The notes: a model not told the origin generated them from the sequence alone. Shown: positions 51,610 through 61,415, counted from the first letter of the stretch. The stretch is DNA of 64,000 bases from Pseudomonas cuatrocienegasensis (GCF_900110925.1 NZ_FOFP01000019.1:25000-88999), one strand, 5' to 3'. A program made the numbers and translations.

Positions 51610-52437
51610 TCAGGCCTCGGCGCGCTGCATCAGGCTGCGCTGGCGCCATTCCATAAAGGTCTTGAGCAGCAAGGTAAACAGCGCCATGCAGGCCAGCAGC
51701 CCGGCAGCGGTGAAGGCGGCCGCCGGTTTGTAGTCATTGTTCAGTTGATCGACCAGCAGCGGCAGCGTCAGGGTCTGGTTGATGATGGTGCCGGAGACCA
51801 CCGACACCGCGCCGAACTCACCCACCGCCCGAGCATTGGTTACCACCACGCCATACAGCAGCGCCCACTTGATCTTCGGCAGGGTGATGCGGCGGAAGAT
51901 CTGCCAGCCGCTGGCACCCAGGCACATGGCAGCGGTCTCTTCGTCCTGGCCCTGGGCCTGCATAACCGGAATCAGGATGCGCGCCACATAGGGCGCAGTG
52001 ACGAACACCGTGACCATGACGATGCCCGGCCAGGCGAACATCAACTGCATGCCGTTATCGTAAAACCAGCGCCCCAGCGCGTTTTCCAGGCCATAGACGA
52101 CCAGGTAGCAGAGACCCGCAACCACCGGCGAGACCGCATAGGGGATGTCGATCAGGGTGGTCAGCAGCTTGCGCCCGCGAAAGTCGTAATGGGTCACGCA
52201 CCAGGCCAGGCAGATGCCGAAGCACAGGTTCAGCGGCACGGTAATCAGCGCCACCAGCAGGGTCAGGCCGATGGCGTGCAGCATGAAGTCTTCGTTCAGG
52301 TTGGCCCACAGCAACTCCAGGCCACCAGCCAACGCATTAGTGAAGATAAGGCCCAGGGGCAACAGCAGTAGCACCGCTACAACCAGCAGCCCCAGCCCCA
52401 CCAGCGTCCACTGGCGCCAATCATTCGGTTTTTTCAT
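51610..52437 (-). CDS. cysW: Sulfate/thiosulfate ABC transporter permease
   Basis: 275 residues from the ATG at 52437, forming an ATGA overlap with the cysT stop. Six hydrophobic segments; the coupling loop is DEETAAMCLGASGWQIFRRITLPKIKW and a conserved NARAVGEFGAVSVVSG follows. With CysT it forms the membrane channel for sulfate delivered by Sbp. The expected cysA ATPase gene does not follow: the next gene is convergent and abuts the stop codon. Confidence 0.96.
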   Translation of the reverse strand: MKKPNDWRQWTLVGLGLLVVAVLLLLPLGLIFTNALAGGLELLWANLNEDFMLHAIGLTLLVALITVPLNLCFGICLAWCVTHYDFRGRKLLTTLIDIPYAVSPVVAGLCYLVVYGLENALGRWFYDNGMQLMFAWPGIVMVTVFVTAPYVARILIPVMQAQGQDEETAAMCLGASGWQIFRRITLPKIKWALLYGVVVTNARAVGEFGAVSVVSGTIINQTLTLPLLVDQLNNDYKPAAAFTAAGLLACMALFTLLLKTFMEWRQRSLMQRAEA

Positions 52438-53282
52438 CGACCTTGCCGTTGCCAAGCGAACAGACGGCCCTGCAGCACCTGCAGGGCGAACAGAAGCAGC
52501 AGGGACGCGAGCAGAATCACCGAAGCGATGGCCGCTGCTGCCGGGTAGTTGAATTCCTGCAAGCGGACGAAAATCATCAGCGAACTGACCTCCGTCTTAT
52601 AGGGAATGTTGCCGGCGATCATGATCACCGCGCCGAACTCGCCCAGGCTACGGATAAACGCCTGGGAGCCACCGGTGACCAGCGCCGGGGTCAGGGTTGG
52701 CAAAACGACGTGTCGGAAGCTCTGCAGACGGCTGGCACCGAGGGTGCGAGCAGCCTCCTCGTACTCCGAACCGAGGTCCTGCAACACTGGCTGCACGGTA
52801 CGTACGACGAAGGGAATACTGGTGAAGATCATCGCCACGACGATGCCCGGGTAGGCATAGGCGATCTTGATCCCCGCAGCATCGAGCCACTGGCCGACCC
52901 AACCGTTGGGCACCAGCAGCGCTGCCAGAGTCAGACCGGCTACCGAGGTGGGCAGGGCGAACGGCAGGTCGATCAGCGCATCGACCAGGCGCCGACCGGG
53001 GAAGTCGTAGCGGGTGATGATCCACGCCAGCAACAGACCGATCAGCAGCACCGCCAGGGTCGAATAAAAGGCAGCGGAGATCGTCACCTTGTAGGTCTGC
53101 ACCACGCGCGGGTCGCTGATCGCCTGCCAGTACTGAGCCCAGCTCATGTCACTGACGTACAGCAGCAGCGCCGATAGCGGCAGCAGGATCACCAGCGACA
53201 GGTAAAAGACACTGAAGCCAAAGCTCAGGCCGAAACCGGGCAGCAAGGGGTTTTGCAGGAAGAACAGTTGCGGTTTGCTCAC
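52434..53282 (-). CDS. cysT: Sulfate/thiosulfate ABC transporter permease
   Basis: 282 residues from a GTG at 53282. Six hydrophobic segments; the coupling loop is YEEAARTLGASRLQSFRHVVLP, followed by AFIRSLGEFGAVIMIAGNIPYKTEV, typical of CysT (CysU). It overlaps cysW by 4 bases. A 219-base gap containing a large palindromic element separates it from sbp upstream. Confidence 0.96.
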   Translation of the reverse strand: MSKPQLFFLQNPLLPGFGLSFGFSVFYLSLVILLPLSALLLYVSDMSWAQYWQAISDPRVVQTYKVTISAAFYSTLAVLLIGLLLAWIITRYDFPGRRLVDALIDLPFALPTSVAGLTLAALLVPNGWVGQWLDAAGIKIAYAYPGIVVAMIFTSIPFVVRTVQPVLQDLGSEYEEAARTLGASRLQSFRHVVLPTLTPALVTGGSQAFIRSLGEFGAVIMIAGNIPYKTEVSSLMIFVRLQEFNYPAAAAIASVILLASLLLLFALQVLQGRLFAWQRQGR

Positions 53283-53390
53283 GAAAAACTCGACTCTACA
53301 AATGCAGTTGGCCGCCTAGAAGGCGGCCAATAGACCAGACTTTCAGCGGCCGATGGCGAATACAGCCGAAGTAAGATCTCGCGAGCTAGA

Positions 53391-53473
53391 GCCCTGCAAG
53401 GCAAAAACAGGCGAGGGAGCGGAGTGTACTTTTGTACATGAGCATCCCGAGCCTGTTTTTAACGCCGCAGGGC
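53391..53473. repeat. Palindromic element between sbp and cysT, relative of the 36176-36259 core
   Basis: Nested hairpin: GCCCTGC/GCAGGGC outer arms, AAAAACAGGC/GCCTGTTTTT middle stem, GGGA/TCCC, an internal loop GCGGAG/TGAGCA, then TGTAC/GTACA around TTTT. The middle stem and internal loop are identical to the element in the spu operon (opposite orientation), while the other stems differ but still pair. Confidence 0.85.
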
Positions 53474-53501
53474 CGACGCGCAGCAGATCGTGGACGAACG
53501 C

Positions 53502-54518
53502 CTAGCGGCCGGCGGCCAAAAGCTGGTCAAGAATACCACCGTTGTCGAAATGCTTGGCGGTGATCTCGTCCCAAGTGCCCAGCACCTCGGTGGGGTTGAT
53601 CAGGCGCACCGGGGCGAACTGTGCCTTGGTCGCCTCGACCACCTCGGGGTTGTGCACGCGGTAGTTGTAGCGGGTCAGCAGTTGCTGAACATCCTTGCTG
53701 TACTGAAAGTCGAGAAAGGCCTTGGCCTGCTCGCGGGTGCCGCGCTCGTCGGCGACCTTGTCGACGATGGCCACCGGGAACTCAGCCAGTACGCTGACGG
53801 GCGGTACCACGGTCTGCAGCTTGGCGGATTTGAATTCCTCGCCGTTGGCGATATTGATGACTTCCGACTCGAAGGTCAGCAGCACATCGCCCTGGCCGTT
53901 CTGGGCGAAGGCCACGGTGGCACCACGGCCGCCGGTGGGGAAGTTCTCGACGTTCTTCAGCAGCTTGCCAACGAAGGCCTGGACCTTCTCCTGATCACCG
54001 TTGAATTTCTCGTTGGCGAACAACCAGGCGCCCAGGTAGCTGTAACGCGCGTTACCGGAGGTCTTCGGGTTGGGGAAGACCAGTTTGACGTCGTCGCGGA
54101 TCAGGTCGTCCCAGTTCTGGATATTCTTCGGGTTGCCCTCACGCACCAGGAAGGCGGTGGTGCTGTAATACGGCGAACTGTTGTTGGGAAACTGCTTGGC
54201 CCAGTCTTCACGCAGCAGACCGCGCTTGGCCAGGATGTCCACATCGGTTACCTGGTTGAAGGTGACCACGTCGACCTTCTTGCCCTGAATGATGTCCTGG
54301 GCCTGGCGCGAGGTGCCGGCGAAGGACTGAATGATCTTCACCTCTTTACCGGAGGTGGCCTGCCAGTGCTCGACGAACTTCGGGTTGATCTCACCGAACA
54401 GCTCGCGGGCAATGTCGTAGGAGGCGTTGTGGAACGGCGTATCGGCAGCGGCGTGGCTCAGCGAACCGGCCAGCAGGGTGGCACTGGCGACGCCAGCCAG
54501 GAGAATATTCTTCAGCAT
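53502..54518 (-). CDS. sbp: Periplasmic sulfate-binding protein
   Basis: 338 residues from the ATG at 54518 (AAGGAAG upstream). Signal peptide about 1-23. The mature protein shows NASYDIARELFGEINPKF, SFAGTSRQAQDIIQG (sulfate-contacting Ser region), TFNQVTDVDIL, NPKTSGNARYSYLGAW (the SGN motif that binds the anion) and a C-terminal KHFDNGGILDQLL. Delivers sulfate to CysTW. The 182 bases upstream are A/T-rich (54560-54650) and should hold the promoter, with CysB control expected from the family. Confidence 0.96.
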   Translation of the reverse strand: MLKNILLAGVASATLLAGSLSHAAADTPFHNASYDIARELFGEINPKFVEHWQATSGKEVKIIQSFAGTSRQAQDIIQGKKVDVVTFNQVTDVDILAKRGLLREDWAKQFPNNSSPYYSTTAFLVREGNPKNIQNWDDLIRDDVKLVFPNPKTSGNARYSYLGAWLFANEKFNGDQEKVQAFVGKLLKNVENFPTGGRGATVAFAQNGQGDVLLTFESEVINIANGEEFKSAKLQTVVPPVSVLAEFPVAIVDKVADERGTREQAKAFLDFQYSKDVQQLLTRYNYRVHNPEVVEATKAQFAPVRLINPTEVLGTWDEITAKHFDNGGILDQLLAAGR

Positions 54519-54700
54519 GAAGGCTTCCTTGATCGAGAACGACACCCGTGACCGAGTATCAGGATGGCGCCGATTGTGGCTGAAACTTATATAGCCGAAA
54601 AAGATTTTTTAATTATCTGCTTATATCGATTTCAACTTTATCGCGGATCAGCGTCATCCATTGATCACGCTCGCCGAGGCGGCAGGCTCAATGCCACGCG

Positions 54701-55261
54701 TTATCCCGGACCGGAGACAAGCCGTGCCGGGTTGCCTACCACCGTACAGCCCGCCGGGACATCGCGAGTCACCACACTGCCGGCGCCGACCACGGCATCA
54801 TCGCCGATGGTCACACCGGGCAGCACCAACGCCCCGGCGCCGATCCACACATTGCGCCCGACGCTAATCGGCAGGCCGCGCTCCAGGCCATCGGCGCGCT
54901 GACGCGCATCGCGCGGGTGATCGGCCGTGAGCAGTTGTGCGCCGGGACCGATCTGCGTCAGGTCACCGATGGACACCGGCGCCACGTCGAGAATCACCAC
55001 ATTGAAGTTGATGAACACCCCTGCGCCCAGGCGAATGTTGTGGCCATAGTCGCAGTGGAAAGGCGCACGTACAAAGCTACCGGCCCCCACCTTGGCCAAG
55101 CCCTCGCGCAACAGCGCCAGGCGCTCCTCATCCGCGACCAAGGGGCAGGCATTGTAACGCTGCAGCCAGCGCTGATTGGCGGCCTGCGCGGCCTGCAGCT
55201 GGGCATCGCGGGGGTCATAGAGTTGGCCTGTGCGCTGCTGTTGCCGTGCGAGTGAGTCCAT
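54701..55261 (-). CDS. Sugar O-acetyltransferase, Maa/LacA type
   Basis: 186 residues from the ATG at 55261 with GGGAG upstream. Left-handed parallel beta-helix acyltransferase: an N-terminal Maa domain (LYDPRDAQLQAAQAANQRWLQRYNA), then FHCDYGHNIRLGAGVFINFN, GPGAQLLTADHP (catalytic His) and hexapeptide repeats VWIGAGALVLPGVTIGDDAVVGAGSVVTRDVP. It acetylates a sugar such as maltose or galactoside from acetyl-CoA; the substrate is unknown. It stands alone between sbp and ttgC. Confidence 0.92.
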   Translation of the reverse strand: MDSLARQQQRTGQLYDPRDAQLQAAQAANQRWLQRYNACPLVADEERLALLREGLAKVGAGSFVRAPFHCDYGHNIRLGAGVFINFNVVILDVAPVSIGDLTQIGPGAQLLTADHPRDARQRADGLERGLPISVGRNVWIGAGALVLPGVTIGDDAVVGAGSVVTRDVPAGCTVVGNPARLVSGPG

Positions 55262-55482
55262 GAGCGTCTCCCTGGGGCTTTCAGGTGAGAGCTTAGCAAC
55301 GGCCGCACAGTTCCCGCACAACGCCTCCATCACGGGCCTGGCCAGGTCACAACAACGCACAACCAAGGCTGCCGATCAGACGAGGTTTATCAACATCCGC
55401 GGTGCTGAGACATGGAGAACGACCAGAGTGATACTCAGCCTGCAAGCCATGGGCCGACGCAGTGGCGCAAGCCCATGGCGGC

Positions 55483-56910
55483 TCAGCGGCTGGGCGCTGG
55501 GGTTTCGGCGGACCAGCCGCCACCCAGGGCCTTGTACAGGTTCACTTCACTGGTCAGCTGGGACAAGCGGTCAGTGATCAGCGACTGCTGGGCACTGAAC
55601 AGCGAGCGCTGGGCGTCGAGGAAGGTCAGGTTGCTGTCGATACCAATACGGTAGCGGCGCTCGGCCAGGCGGTAGTAATCCTGGTTGGCCTGCACCAAAT
55701 CACGCTGAGCCTGGAGCTGCTCGTTGTAGGTCTGACGCGCGGCCAAGCCATCGGACACTTCCTGGAAGGCGGTCTGGATGCTGCGCTCGTATTGCGCGAC
55801 CGAGATGTCCTTCTGGATTTCCGCATACTCCAGGCTGGCACGCAGGCGCCCGGCATTGAAGATCGGCAAGCTGATCTGCGGCTGAAACAACCAGGTCCCC
55901 GAACCTGCATCGAACAGGCCGGACAGGTCCGGGCTGAGCGTGCCGGCATTGGCGGTCAGGCTGATGCTCGGGAAGAACGCTGCACGGGCTGCGCCGATAT
56001 TCGCGTTAGCTGCCTTGAGCAGGTGCTCAGCCTCAAGAATATCCGGTCGACGCTGCAGCAGGTCGGACGGCAGGCCGACCGGCAGCTCGGCAAACGGCTC
56101 GGCGTTCAGCCCCAAGCCCTGGGGCAGATCCGCCGGGACGCCGGAGCCGAGCAGCAGGGTCAGGTTGTTGAGGTCCTGTGCGACCAAGCGCTGGTAGCGC
56201 GCCAGGTTGACCCGCGCGCCCTCCACCGAGGTGCGCGCCTGGCTCAGATCGAGTGCCGAAGCAACGCCCACGTCATTGCTGCGCGCGGTCAGCGCATAGC
56301 TGTCCTCGAATGCCTGAAGGGTGTCGCGGGTCAGTTGCAACAGCGCCTGATCGGCCTGCCAGGTCAGGTAGGCATTGGCCACACTGGCCACCAGGCTGAT
56401 CTGCGTCGAGCGCCGCGCCTGTTCGCTGGAGAAATAAACCTGCAAGGCCTGCTCGCTGAGACTGCGCAGGCGGCCGAACAGGTCCAGCTCATAGGCATTG
56501 ATGCCCAGGGTGGCGGAGTACTGACTGTTGATCCCGGCCTGACCGGTCTGCGATGCATTGGCCGGAACCCGCTGGCGGCTGCCGGCGCCATCGGCCGAAA
56601 CCGACGGCAGCAGGTCGGAGCGCTGAATACGGTACTGCGCGCGATAGGCCTCGATGTTCAGCGCCGCGACGCGCAGGTCACGGTTGTTCTGCAGTGCGGT
56701 CTCGACCAGCCGCTGCAGCGCCGGGTCGCGGAAAAAGGTCCGCCAGCCCTGCTCCGTTGCCGCCATGTCAGCCGCCTGGGCCGGCGTGTAGGCCGGCCCC
56801 TCAGGCCACTGCGCCGCAATGGGTGCCGCCGGCTGGCGATAGTCGGGAATCATCGAGCAGCCGCTGAGGATAAACGCCGTAACGGCGATGGACAGTAATG
56901 ACTTGCTCAT
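55483..56910 (-). CDS. ttgC: RND efflux outer membrane channel, OprM/TtgC type
   Basis: 475-residue TolC-like outer membrane factor with a lipoprotein signal (ILSGCSM, Cys 18). It has two OEP repeats with long alpha-helical barrel segments (EQALQVYFSSEQARRSTQISLVASVANAYL; VAQYERSIQTAFQEVSDGLAARQTYNEQL). The start overlaps the ttgB stop by 4 bases, so it is coupled. Final component of the tripartite TtgABC exporter of antibiotics and aromatic solvents. Confidence 0.95.
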   Translation of the reverse strand: MSKSLLSIAVTAFILSGCSMIPDYRQPAAPIAAQWPEGPAYTPAQAADMAATEQGWRTFFRDPALQRLVETALQNNRDLRVAALNIEAYRAQYRIQRSDLLPSVSADGAGSRQRVPANASQTGQAGINSQYSATLGINAYELDLFGRLRSLSEQALQVYFSSEQARRSTQISLVASVANAYLTWQADQALLQLTRDTLQAFEDSYALTARSNDVGVASALDLSQARTSVEGARVNLARYQRLVAQDLNNLTLLLGSGVPADLPQGLGLNAEPFAELPVGLPSDLLQRRPDILEAEHLLKAANANIGAARAAFFPSISLTANAGTLSPDLSGLFDAGSGTWLFQPQISLPIFNAGRLRASLEYAEIQKDISVAQYERSIQTAFQEVSDGLAARQTYNEQLQAQRDLVQANQDYYRLAERRYRIGIDSNLTFLDAQRSLFSAQQSLITDRLSQLTSEVNLYKALGGGWSAETPAPSR

Positions 56911-59900
56911 TGGCCCGCCTCCTCGGTGGACGCCTTAGACTTCTTGTCGCCGAACAGCGACGACACCAGAACGAAGAACAACGGTACGCCGAAGATCGCC
57001 AGCACCGTGGCCGTGGTCATGCCGCCCAGTACACCGGTACCGATGGCGTGCTGGCTACCCGAGCCCGCGCCGCTGGCGATCACCAGTGGCACAACGCCGA
57101 GACCGAATGCCAGGGAAGTCATGATGATCGGTCGCAAGCGCATACGACACGCCTCCACGGCCGCTTCGGCAATGCCCATGCCCTGCTCGTGCAGGCTCTT
57201 GGCAAACTCCACGATCAGGATCGCGTTACGCGAGGCCAAGCCAATGGTGGTTAACAAACCCACCTGGAAGTACACGTCGTTGGACAACCCGCGCATGCTG
57301 GTAGCCAGCAGCGCACCGAAGATCCCCAGGGGCACCACCAGCATCACTGCAATCGGTACCGACCAGCTTTCGTACAACGCCGCCAGGCAGAGGAACACCA
57401 TCAGCAACGAGATGGCATACAGCGCCGGCGCCTGGGAGCCAGACAAACGCTCCTCATACGACAGGCCTGTCCAGGAGTAACCGATGCCTTCCGGCAGCTT
57501 CTGCACCAGGGCTTCGACTTCAGCCATGGCATCACCGGTGCTGTAGCCAGGCGCGGCCTCACCGAGAATCTCCATCGCCGCCACACCGTTGTAGCGCGTC
57601 AGCTTCGGCGCACCGTAGCTCCACTCACCACTGGCGAACGCCGAGAACGGCACCATATCGCCACTGTCGCTGCGCACGAACCACTTATCCAGGTCCTCAG
57701 GGTTCATCCGCGCACTGGCTTCGCCTTGCACGTACACGCGCTTGACCCGACCGCGGTCGATAAAGTCGTTGACGTAGCTGCCACCCAGAGCAATCGACAG
57801 CGTCTGATTGATGGTCGACAGGCTCACGCCCAGGGCACTGGCACGCTCGTCATCAATGGTCAGCTGGTATTGCGGCTCGTCATTCAGGCCATTGGGGCGC
57901 ACGCCCGCCAAGACCTTGCTCTGCGCCGCCATACCGAGAAACTGATTGCGCGCGGCCATCAGTTCTTCATGGCCAACACCAGCACGGTCCTGCAGGAAGA
58001 AGTTGAAACCAGTAGCGTTACCCAACTCCATCACGGCCGGCGGGGCGAAGGCGAAAACCATCGCATCGCGGAAGCCAAAGAAGTGCTGCTGGGCACGTTG
58101 CGCCAGGTTGAACACACTGTTCTCTGCCGAACGCTCACCCCAGGGCTTGAGCATGATGAAAGCCAGGCCCGAGCTCTGCCCACGACCGGCAAAGTTGAAG
58201 CCGTTGACGGTGAACACAGAGGCTACGGTGTCGCCTTCTTCTTCGAGCAGGTAGCGGCGCATATCGTCGACCACCACCTGGGTACGCTCGGCGGTCGAGC
58301 CGGCCGGGGTCTGCACCTGGGCGAACAGCACACCCTGGTCTTCGTCGGGCAGGAAGGTCGTCGGGATACGGGTAAACAGCACGACCATGCCGACCACGAT
58401 CACCAGGTACGCCAGCAGGTAGGGCACCTTGTGCTTGAGCATGCTGGTCACGCCACGCTCGTAGCTCTGCACACCGCGGTCGAAATTGCGGTTGAACCAG
58501 CCGAAGAAACCGCCCTTGGCGACGTGATGCTCGCCTTTCTTGACCGGCTTGAGCAGGGTTGCACAGAGCGCCGGGGTGAAGATCAGCGCCACCAGCACCG
58601 ACAGCGCCATGGCCGAAACGATGGTGATGGAGAACTGCTGATAGATGATGCCGGTGGAGCCACCAAAGAATGCCATCGGCAACAGTACCGCCGAGAGCAC
58701 CATGCCGATACCGACCAGCGCGCCCTGGATCTGCCCCATGGACTTGGTCGTTGCCTCCTTGGGCGACAAACCTTCCTCGCTCATCACCCGCTCGACGTTC
58801 TCCACCACCACGATGGCGTCGTCCACCAACAAGCCGATAGCCAGAACCACACCAAACATGGTCAGGGTGTTGATGCTGAAACCGAAGGCGGCAAGGATGC
58901 CGAACGTGCCCAGCAGCACCACCGGCACCGTCATGGTGGTAATCAGGGTCGCGCGGATGTTCTGCAGGAACAGGTACATCACCAGGAATACCAGCACCAC
59001 GGCTTCGATCAGGGTACTGACTACCCCGCTAATCGAGGCACTGATCACCGGCGTGGTGTCATACGGGTAAACCACTTCCATGCCCGGCGGGAAGAACGGC
59101 TCCAGCTCGGAAATGGTGGCGCGTATCGCTTTGGCGGTATCCAGCGCGTTGGCGCCGGTGGCCAGACGAATCGCCATGCCCGAAGCCGGGCGGCCGTTGA
59201 ACTGGGCGCTGATGCCATAGCTTTCGCCGCCCAGCTCGACCCGTGCGACGTCCTTGAGGCGCACCTGAGAACCATCGGCATTGACCCGCAGCAGAATCTG
59301 TTCGAACTGTTCAGGCGTCTGCAGGCGTGTCTTGCCAATGATGGTGGCGTTGAGCTGCTGACCCTCGACTGCTGGCAGGCCACCCAACTGACCGGAAGAC
59401 ACCTGGACGTTCTGCGCCGAAATCGCGCTGCTGACATCCACTGGGGTCATCTGGAAGTTATTGAGCTTGGCCGGATCGAGCCAGATACGCATGGCGTACT
59501 GCGCGCCGAACACCTGGAAGTCACCCACACCGGCGGTGCGCGAGATTGGGTCCTGCATGTTCGAGACGATGTAGTTGGACAAGTCGTCGCGGGTCACCGA
59601 CTCATTGGTCGAGACCATGCCGATGACCATCAGGAAGTTGCGCACCGACTTGGTGACCCGGATACCCTGCTGTTGCACTTCCTGCGGCAATAGCGGCGTA
59701 GCCAGGTTGAGCTTGTTCTGCACCTGCACCTGGGCGGTATCGGAGTTGGTGCCCTGGTTGAAGGTGGCGGTGATGGTCATGCTGCCATCGGAGTTGCTCT
59801 CCGAGGTTACATAACGCAGGTTGTCGATACCGTTGAGCTGCTGCTCGATCACCTGAACCACCGTGTCCTGCACGGTCTGCGCGGACGCACCCGGGTAGTT

Positions 59901-60041
59901 GACGGAAATGGCAATGGCGGGCGGCGCGATACTCGGGTACTGGTTGATCGGCAACTTGAGCAGAGACAAGCCGCCGACCAGCATGATCACCAGGGCGATT
60001 ACCCAGGCGAAAATGGGACGGTCGATAAAAAACTTCGACAT
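56907..60041 (-). CDS. ttgB: RND efflux inner membrane pump, MexB/TtgB type
   Basis: 1044-residue proton-driven HAE1 transporter. It begins MSKFFIDRPIFAWVIALVIML. Twelve membrane segments sit in two repeats, and the proton-relay Asp-Asp pair lies in LLVDDAIVVVENVERV (about 407). The C-terminal half has the matching GLASRNAILIVEFAKSL. The large periplasmic porter loops are of normal length. The middle gene of ttgABC, 3 bases after ttgA and overlapping ttgC by 4. Confidence 0.97.
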   Translation of the reverse strand: MSKFFIDRPIFAWVIALVIMLVGGLSLLKLPINQYPSIAPPAIAISVNYPGASAQTVQDTVVQVIEQQLNGIDNLRYVTSESNSDGSMTITATFNQGTNSDTAQVQVQNKLNLATPLLPQEVQQQGIRVTKSVRNFLMVIGMVSTNESVTRDDLSNYIVSNMQDPISRTAGVGDFQVFGAQYAMRIWLDPAKLNNFQMTPVDVSSAISAQNVQVSSGQLGGLPAVEGQQLNATIIGKTRLQTPEQFEQILLRVNADGSQVRLKDVARVELGGESYGISAQFNGRPASGMAIRLATGANALDTAKAIRATISELEPFFPPGMEVVYPYDTTPVISASISGVVSTLIEAVVLVFLVMYLFLQNIRATLITTMTVPVVLLGTFGILAAFGFSINTLTMFGVVLAIGLLVDDAIVVVENVERVMSEEGLSPKEATTKSMGQIQGALVGIGMVLSAVLLPMAFFGGSTGIIYQQFSITIVSAMALSVLVALIFTPALCATLLKPVKKGEHHVAKGGFFGWFNRNFDRGVQSYERGVTSMLKHKVPYLLAYLVIVVGMVVLFTRIPTTFLPDEDQGVLFAQVQTPAGSTAERTQVVVDDMRRYLLEEEGDTVASVFTVNGFNFAGRGQSSGLAFIMLKPWGERSAENSVFNLAQRAQQHFFGFRDAMVFAFAPPAVMELGNATGFNFFLQDRAGVGHEELMAARNQFLGMAAQSKVLAGVRPNGLNDEPQYQLTIDDERASALGVSLSTINQTLSIALGGSYVNDFIDRGRVKRVYVQGEASARMNPEDLDKWFVRSDSGDMVPFSAFASGEWSYGAPKLTRYNGVAAMEILGEAAPGYSTGDAMAEVEALVQKLPEGIGYSWTGLSYEERLSGSQAPALYAISLLMVFLCLAALYESWSVPIAVMLVVPLGIFGALLATSMRGLSNDVYFQVGLLTTIGLASRNAILIVEFAKSLHEQGMGIAEAAVEACRMRLRPIIMTSLAFGLGVVPLVIASGAGSGSQHAIGTGVLGGMTTATVLAIFGVPLFFVLVSSLFGDKKSKASTEEAGQ

Positions 60042-60044
60042 GGA

Positions 60045-61199
60045 TTATTCCTCTTCGCTGTCGGCACTGCCGGCAGCGGGGGCGTCGGTAGGCTTGTCTG
60101 TGGCGACATTGCTCGCCTCGCTCACAGTGACCTCGTCACCCGGCTTGACGTACTGCAAGCCTTCGGTGATCAGGCGGTCGCCGCTCTTCAGACCATCGTT
60201 GATCAGCCACTGGTTGCCGACGGTGCGCTCGGTTTGCAGGACCCGTTGCTCAACCTTGTCTTCGGCATTGACCACCAGGGCCGTCGGGCGGCCGCGCTGG
60301 TCGCGGGTAACACCTTGCTGGGGCGCGAGAATAGCTTCGGCATTGACCCCAGCCTGCAACTGGGCATGTACGAACATGCCCGGCAGCAAGACCTTGTCGG
60401 GGTTGGGGAAGACCGCACGCAGCGTCACCGAACCAGTGGTCTGGTCAACTGACACTTCGGAAAACTCCAGCTTACCGGTGTGGCGGTACTCACTGCCGTC
60501 TTCGAGCGTCAGCGTCACCTCAGCAGCATTTTCACCCGCTTTCTGCAGGCGACCGCTGGCCAGATCGCGACGCAACTTGAGCATTTCGGCCGAAGACTGG
60601 GTGACATCGACATAGATCGGGTCAAGCTGCTGGATCACCGCCATGGCGTTGCTCTGGCCATTGCTCACCAGGGCACCCTCGGTGACCAGGGAGCGACCAA
60701 TGCGCCCAGCGATGGGCGCCAGCACCTTGGTATAACGCAGGTCGATCTGCGCGCTCTGCACAGCGGCTTCGGCCTGTAGGCGCTGAGCCTGGGCTTCATC
60801 GAACTCCTGACGACTGACCGCCTGCTCATCGACCAACTGCTTGTAGCGCTCGGCCAGCGAACGCGTCGACTGCAGCGTGGCCTGCGCGCTCTTCAGGGTG
60901 GCCTCGTAGACCGCGGGGTCGATCTGGTACAGCTGCTGGCCCGCTTTGACCTCTGCACCCTCCTCAAACAGCCGCTTGAGAATGATGCCATTGACCTGCG
61001 GACGCACCTCGGCAATCCGGTAGGCGCTGGTGCGGCCCGGCAGCTCGGTAGTCAAGGCAAAGGGCTGGGCCTGCAGCGTGACCACCCCGACCTGGGGTTT
61101 CTGTGCAGGAGGTGGTGCCTGCTCCTGTTCACAACCGCTGAGCAGCGATGCCAACAGAACGACGGTAACCAGGGCGGGAAAAGCTGGCTTGAATGGCAT
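60045..61199 (-). CDS. ttgA: RND efflux periplasmic adaptor, MexA/TtgA type
   Basis: 384-residue membrane fusion lipoprotein (LLSGCEQE, Cys about 22). Lipoyl halves PQVNGIILKRLFEEGAEVKAGQ and LRYTKVLAPIAGRIGRS flank a coiled-coil hairpin (about 95-160), then beta-barrel and membrane-proximal domains (GMFVHAQLQAG, LAPQQGVTRD). Closely similar, as remembered, to P. putida TtgA. First gene of the operon, divergent from ttgR, with a TtgR-operator-like site upstream. Confidence 0.96.
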   Translation of the reverse strand: MPFKPAFPALVTVVLLASLLSGCEQEQAPPPAQKPQVGVVTLQAQPFALTTELPGRTSAYRIAEVRPQVNGIILKRLFEEGAEVKAGQQLYQIDPAVYEATLKSAQATLQSTRSLAERYKQLVDEQAVSRQEFDEAQAQRLQAEAAVQSAQIDLRYTKVLAPIAGRIGRSLVTEGALVSNGQSNAMAVIQQLDPIYVDVTQSSAEMLKLRRDLASGRLQKAGENAAEVTLTLEDGSEYRHTGKLEFSEVSVDQTTGSVTLRAVFPNPDKVLLPGMFVHAQLQAGVNAEAILAPQQGVTRDQRGRPTALVVNAEDKVEQRVLQTERTVGNQWLINDGLKSGDRLITEGLQYVKPGDEVTVSEASNVATDKPTDAPAAGSADSEEE

Positions 61200-61279
61200 G
61201 GGATCCTCGGACAGGAGCGCGACAGCGCTTCACCGGAGTGAGTGGGCACGAATGCAATGAATAGCGGGCTAAGCAAATG

Positions 61280-61305
61280 TACTTACATTCATGATTGTTT
61301 GTAAA
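61280..61305. promoter_or_regulatory. TtgR operator
   Basis: On the minus strand this reads TTTACAAACAATCATGAATG followed by TAAGTA. That matches, with one or two differences, the P. putida TtgR operator as I recall it (TTTACAAACAACCATGAATG then TAAGTA). It lies in the ttgA/ttgR divergent gap, so TtgR dimers bound here would repress both directions. Confidence 0.85.
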
Positions 61306-61306
61306 C

Positions 61307-61324
61307 ACCTTATCGCGATAAGGT
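61307..61324. promoter_or_regulatory. 18-base perfect palindrome beside the TtgR operator
   Basis: ACCTTATCGCGATAAGGT is completely self-complementary and starts 1 base after the TtgR site. It does not resemble the TtgR operator, so a second regulator or a promoter-architecture role is possible. Confidence 0.55.
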
Positions 61325-61415
61325 TGCAATAAGACGTAACAGCGGGCTGGGCACCCAGAAGGCCTTCCCGTCATCCCTGCCGGCCAGTTAAACGGCCCCT
61401 GTGAGAGCACCTGCC

